From NCBI GenBank assembly GCA_947369085.1, contig CANBJR010000007.1, forward strand, positions 1 through 64,000: DNA of 64,000 bases, in the 5' to 3' direction. Each line of letters opens with the position of its first letter. The stretch's first letter is position 1. This document shows, piece after piece, positions 61,446-64,000 of the stretch. Made by a program: the position numbers and the translations under genes. This DNA is from an uncultured Clostridia bacterium. Its GTDB lineage: Bacteria; Bacillota; Clostridia; Oscillospirales; Acutalibacteraceae. A model generated the notes under the pieces. That model searched no databases. It saw only the letters and a list, made by a program, of their open reading frames with translations, and was not told the DNA's origin.

Positions 61446-62615
61446 TTATCCGATAACCTTAACTTCTGAAATGCCTCTGCTTTTTGCAAACGCTTCTGTT
61501 TCTTCAAAAGTAGGCAGCACGCTGAACTGAGCTTTTTTACCCTCTGCGTTAAGCTGTGCTACTAAATTTATGCCTTCAATCTCGTGCCCGTCACTTGCAA
61601 ACACAAGCACATCAGGATTGTCTGAATAGCTTACATCGTTATCGGTAAGACGTTTGATTGTTATTGCATCTGTATCAACTGCAAATCCTGCCGCGCCCAT
61701 AGGAGCGTCAAATTCCGAAAGCAAATCGTCATATCTGCCGCCTGAAATCACAGCGTCACCTATTCCGTTTATGAAACCTGTAAAAACAATATCCGTGTAA
61801 TAATCGTTTCGCTGAACAAAACCAAGGTCAATTATCAACTTACTGCCAAGGTTAAGCGGAATTAAATTACTGTAGATTTTATGCAGATATTCAAGAGATG
61901 ACTCTGCATTTGTTCCCTTGCAGATTTCATAAGCCCTTTCAAAAACCTCTTCTCCGCCGAAAAGTGACGGCAGACTGCGGATTGCACTTACAGCCTTGCA
62001 AGGCTCAAGCTTATCAAGGAGGTTGTTAAGCACGGAATAATTTTTGCCTTCAATTGAAATTCTGATTTTTTCTTTGTATTCCTCATCAATGTTAAGTTCG
62101 TTTGAAAGAGCGTCAAATACACCGGCGTGACCGATTTCAATTCTGAAATCATCTGCAACCGAAGAAATACAATTTACGGCTGTAGTAAGCACTTCAAGGT
62201 CAGCCCTTATTCCCTTTACACCGATAAGCTCTATACCCATCTGCATAAATTCATTTCTTCTTCCGGTAAGTGTGGGATTATTACGATAAACAGCCTGTTT
62301 ATAATAAAGACGCACGGGAAGAAGGCTGTTTTTAAGACGGGAAGAAACCATTCGCGCTATAGGCAAAGTTGAGTCGGGACGAACTACAAGAAGTCTGCCC
62401 TTGTTGTCGACTGTCTTAAACATAGATTCCTGAGTAATGCCGCTGCAAGGAAGCGAGAACAAGTCATAAAATTCAATACCCGGTGTAATTACTCTTTTAA
62501 AGCCTCTTGTAACAAATACATTCTCAATTTTGCCGCAAATATCATCCATAGCCGAACATTCCGCAAACAAAAAATCCTTTGTACCCTCAGGCGTAATTTT
62601 TAAATATTTTTTCAT
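61446..62615 (-). CDS. hisZ: ATP phosphoribosyltransferase regulatory subunit
   Basis: 389 residues, class II aminoacyl-tRNA-synthetase-like fold resembling HisRS without tRNA binding. It forms the octameric complex with short HisG and confers histidine feedback. Motif 2-like segment FKTVDNKGRLLVVRPDSTLPIARM, then VYRNNPTLTGRRNEFMQMGIELIG, and a C-terminal YDDLLSEFDAPMGAAGFAVD. ATG 62615 has GAGAGG upstream. It is the first gene of the his operon, with a SigA promoter at 62689-62717. Confidence 0.93.
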   Translation of the reverse strand: MKKYLKITPEGTKDFLFAECSAMDDICGKIENVFVTRGFKRVITPGIEFYDLFSLPCSGITQESMFKTVDNKGRLLVVRPDSTLPIARMVSSRLKNSLLPVRLYYKQAVYRNNPTLTGRRNEFMQMGIELIGVKGIRADLEVLTTAVNCISSVADDFRIEIGHAGVFDALSNELNIDEEYKEKIRISIEGKNYSVLNNLLDKLEPCKAVSAIRSLPSLFGGEEVFERAYEICKGTNAESSLEYLHKIYSNLIPLNLGSKLIIDLGFVQRNDYYTDIVFTGFINGIGDAVISGGRYDDLLSEFDAPMGAAGFAVDTDAITIKRLTDNDVSYSDNPDVLVFASDGHEIEGINLVAQLNAEGKKAQFSVLPTFEETEAFAKSRGISEVKVIG

Positions 62616-62688
62616 AATAACCTCTCTGTTATTGTTGTGTTGATTAAAACTAAATCGCAAAAACGCTTTACTGTGCTAATGTGTTAAT

Positions 62689-62717
62689 ATACTACCATAT
62701 TAAATTAGCTTTGTCAA
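62689..62717 (-). promoter_or_regulatory. SigA-type promoter of the his operon
   Basis: Minus strand -35 TTGACA (62712-62717), 17-bp spacer, -10 TAGTAT (62689-62694). The leader is about 65 nt and shows no T-box or attenuator hairpin I can recognise. Confidence 0.7.
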
Positions 62718-62728
62718 TTACTTTTCAC

Positions 62729-64000
62729 TTAATTATTGTTATTATCAAAGTTTTCATCATCCAAATTATCATTTTCATCAGATTCTGACCTATTTAAACC
62801 AATAATCTTTCTGAGCTTTTCTTTTTGCTGAATTTCCTTTTCTTCCCTTATACGCTTCTGTTCTTCTGCAATTTTTTGGTAGTTGAGCACTTCAAAGTCA
62901 AGTGCCTCCTGTGCAATTTTGCCCTTATCATTGATAGCATTTTTGGCTTTCTTTCCAACAAGTGAATATATAACCGCAAATATCGGGGTTCCGAGAATAA
63001 AACCCGGTAAACCAAACAATGCACCGCCTACAATTACACTTAAAAGAACCCAAAAACTTGAAAGTCCAACCTGATTACCAATAATCTTCGGCTTGAAAAG
63101 GTTGCCGTCAAGCTGTTGAATAACTACAACAATTATAATAAACTTAATCATATCCCAAGGATTAATTATGAATAGCAAAATTGCGCTCGGAACTGCGCCA
63201 ATAAACGGGCCGAAAAACGGAATTATATTTGTAACACCGATAAGCACTGCAATTAACGGAGCATACGGAACATTTAAAATTACCATCGCTACAAAAGTAA
63301 GCAAGCCTACAAAACCTGCGTCAATTATATCACCAACAAGGAAACGACCGCATTTGGTATCTGTAATGTCAACAATTTCATAAATCTTTGGCAAGTACTT
63401 AATCGGGATAAATGCTACAGCAAGACGTTTAATAATTCGGAAAAGTTGTTCTTTAGCTGCAAGAAAATACACTGAAATAACAACACCCATAATAAAGTTA
63501 TAAACGCCTGATGATGTGCTTAATACCATACCAAAAATTGCTTCGCCTGTTTTACCTGCAAGCTGGGTTATATTTCCCATAGAGAAGAATTTCGAAGCCT
63601 CTGTCAAAAGATTGCTGAGAATATTATCCTTCTCAATTCCTGCATTAAATGTAGAGTTAATCCAATCAATAAATTCATTTATATGCTGCATAAATGCATC
63701 ATAATAAGTAGGCATAATTTTAACTAAGCTTGAAAGGTTTTCTATAATCTGAGGAACTACTATCCATATTATTGCAACAAATATTGCTGAAACTAAAACA
63801 TAAGTGCATACAAGTGCAAGCGGTTTTCTCATATTTGCAAAAATTTTGCGTTTAGTTCCCATTTTTCCAAAAGCCTTTGTGTAAAAGAATCTGTATGGAA
63901 AGTTTAGCAGATATGCAAACAAAAATCCTATTACAAACGGAGTAAGGGCTTCGGCAATTTTACTTAAAACACTCCATACCACGTCAATGTTGTCCTTTAC
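62729..64000 (-). CDS. AI-2E family transporter (5' end beyond window)
   Basis: About 420 residues are visible, and the frame stays open upstream past the window edge without an assured start. Six to eight membrane helices; the family pattern is seen in the GVTNIIPFFGPFIGAVPSAILL segment and the final LPGFILGTPIFAVIY. A charged Lys/Glu-rich cytoplasmic tail ends in a run of Asn. Members export AI-2 or, in other cases, Na+ and small solutes; the substrate here is unknown. Its end lies 11 bp before the his promoter -35 box. Confidence 0.88.
   Translation of the reverse strand, partial: VKDNIDVVWSVLSKIAEALTPFVIGFLFAYLLNFPYRFFYTKAFGKMGTKRKIFANMRKPLALVCTYVLVSAIFVAIIWIVVPQIIENLSSLVKIMPTYYDAFMQHINEFIDWINSTFNAGIEKDNILSNLLTEASKFFSMGNITQLAGKTGEAIFGMVLSTSSGVYNFIMGVVISVYFLAAKEQLFRIIKRLAVAFIPIKYLPKIYEIVDITDTKCGRFLVGDIIDAGFVGLLTFVAMVILNVPYAPLIAVLIGVTNIIPFFGPFIGAVPSAILLFIINPWDMIKFIIIVVVIQQLDGNLFKPKIIGNQVGLSSFWVLLSVIVGGALFGLPGFILGTPIFAVIYSLVGKKAKNAINDKGKIAQEALDFEVLNYQKIAEEQKRIREEKEIQQKEKLRKIIGLNRSESDENDNLDDENFDNNNN

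Noticed and set aside
62616-62690. His attenuator or T-box
   Set aside because: The leader is short, with no His-codon run, T-box motif or terminator hairpin.
1-64000. Mobile element or prophage
   Set aside because: No transposase, integrase, phage structural gene, terminal repeat or tRNA attachment site was seen.

Overview
The window is A+T-rich DNA from a spore-forming, Gram-positive gut-type Clostridia, most likely a Ruminococcus close to the resistant-starch degrader R. bromii. This is inferred from three things. It carries sporulation genes (spo0A, spoIVB, a SpoIVFA/SpoIVFB-like pair, and a 29-codon spoVM). It has dockerin- and cohesin-type secreted proteins with a starch-binding module. 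It has Clostridia-typical housekeeping families (TIGR03960/DUF2344, TIGR04086, DUF3343, MtaB, CdaA/YbbR). Almost every promoter I could read is SigA type with a 16-17 bp spacer. At least seven genes appear to use TTG starts behind strong Shine-Dalgarno (SD) sequences. I found no tRNA, CRISPR array, insertion sequence or prophage.

Region by region. 1-4.6 kb: a large secreted modular protein cut by the window edge, spoVM with a small membrane-protein gene, an RluA-family pseudouridine synthase, and a membrane-anchored cohesin-like protein. 4.6-15.4 kb: radical SAM enzymes, the SpoIVF-like pair, a MATE pump, VanZ, a small exporter and two flavoproteins. 15.5-24.9 kb: RNase P RNA, malic enzyme, a zinc-ribbon regulator, GNAT, CCA-adding enzyme, cysteine synthase, a P-type ATPase, then spoIVB-spo0A. 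24.9-26.7 kb: a gene-poor AT-rich stretch with two divergent strong promoters serving tiny ORFs, and one XRE regulator. 26.7-31.3 kb: fhs-tsaE-tsaB-rpiB and a SEDS (RodA/FtsW) protein. 31.5-33.7 kb: a dockerin-bearing starch-binding protein. 33.9-37.5 kb: cdaA-cdaR (c-di-AMP synthesis) and a cysteine desulfurase/DUF3343 pair. 37.6-40.5 kb: asd-dapA-dapB. 40.7-43.8 kb: queA-tgt-yajC-TIGR04086. 44-48 kb: a pseudokinase-PASTA-YARHG membrane protein and a polytopic membrane protein. 48.1-52.2 kb: a BlaI/M56-peptidase regulatory pair apparently in one operon with a leucine-rich/Ig-like surface protein, behind a palindromic operator. 52.3-56.4 kb: RluA, DUF1294, GHL10, MtaB, an HPr-like protein. 56.4-62.6 kb: a histidine operon hisZGDCBAIE lacking hisH and hisF. 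62.7-64 kb: a truncated AI-2E-family transporter.

The most interesting material is the putative amylosome parts: a dockerin protein and two cohesin-like proteins, two of the three sharing the same roughly 300-residue module. Next come the pseudokinase receptor-like protein, the BlaI/M56-controlled surface protein, and the divergent mini-transcripts near 25.7 kb. All family assignments are from reading motifs by eye; no database search was possible.
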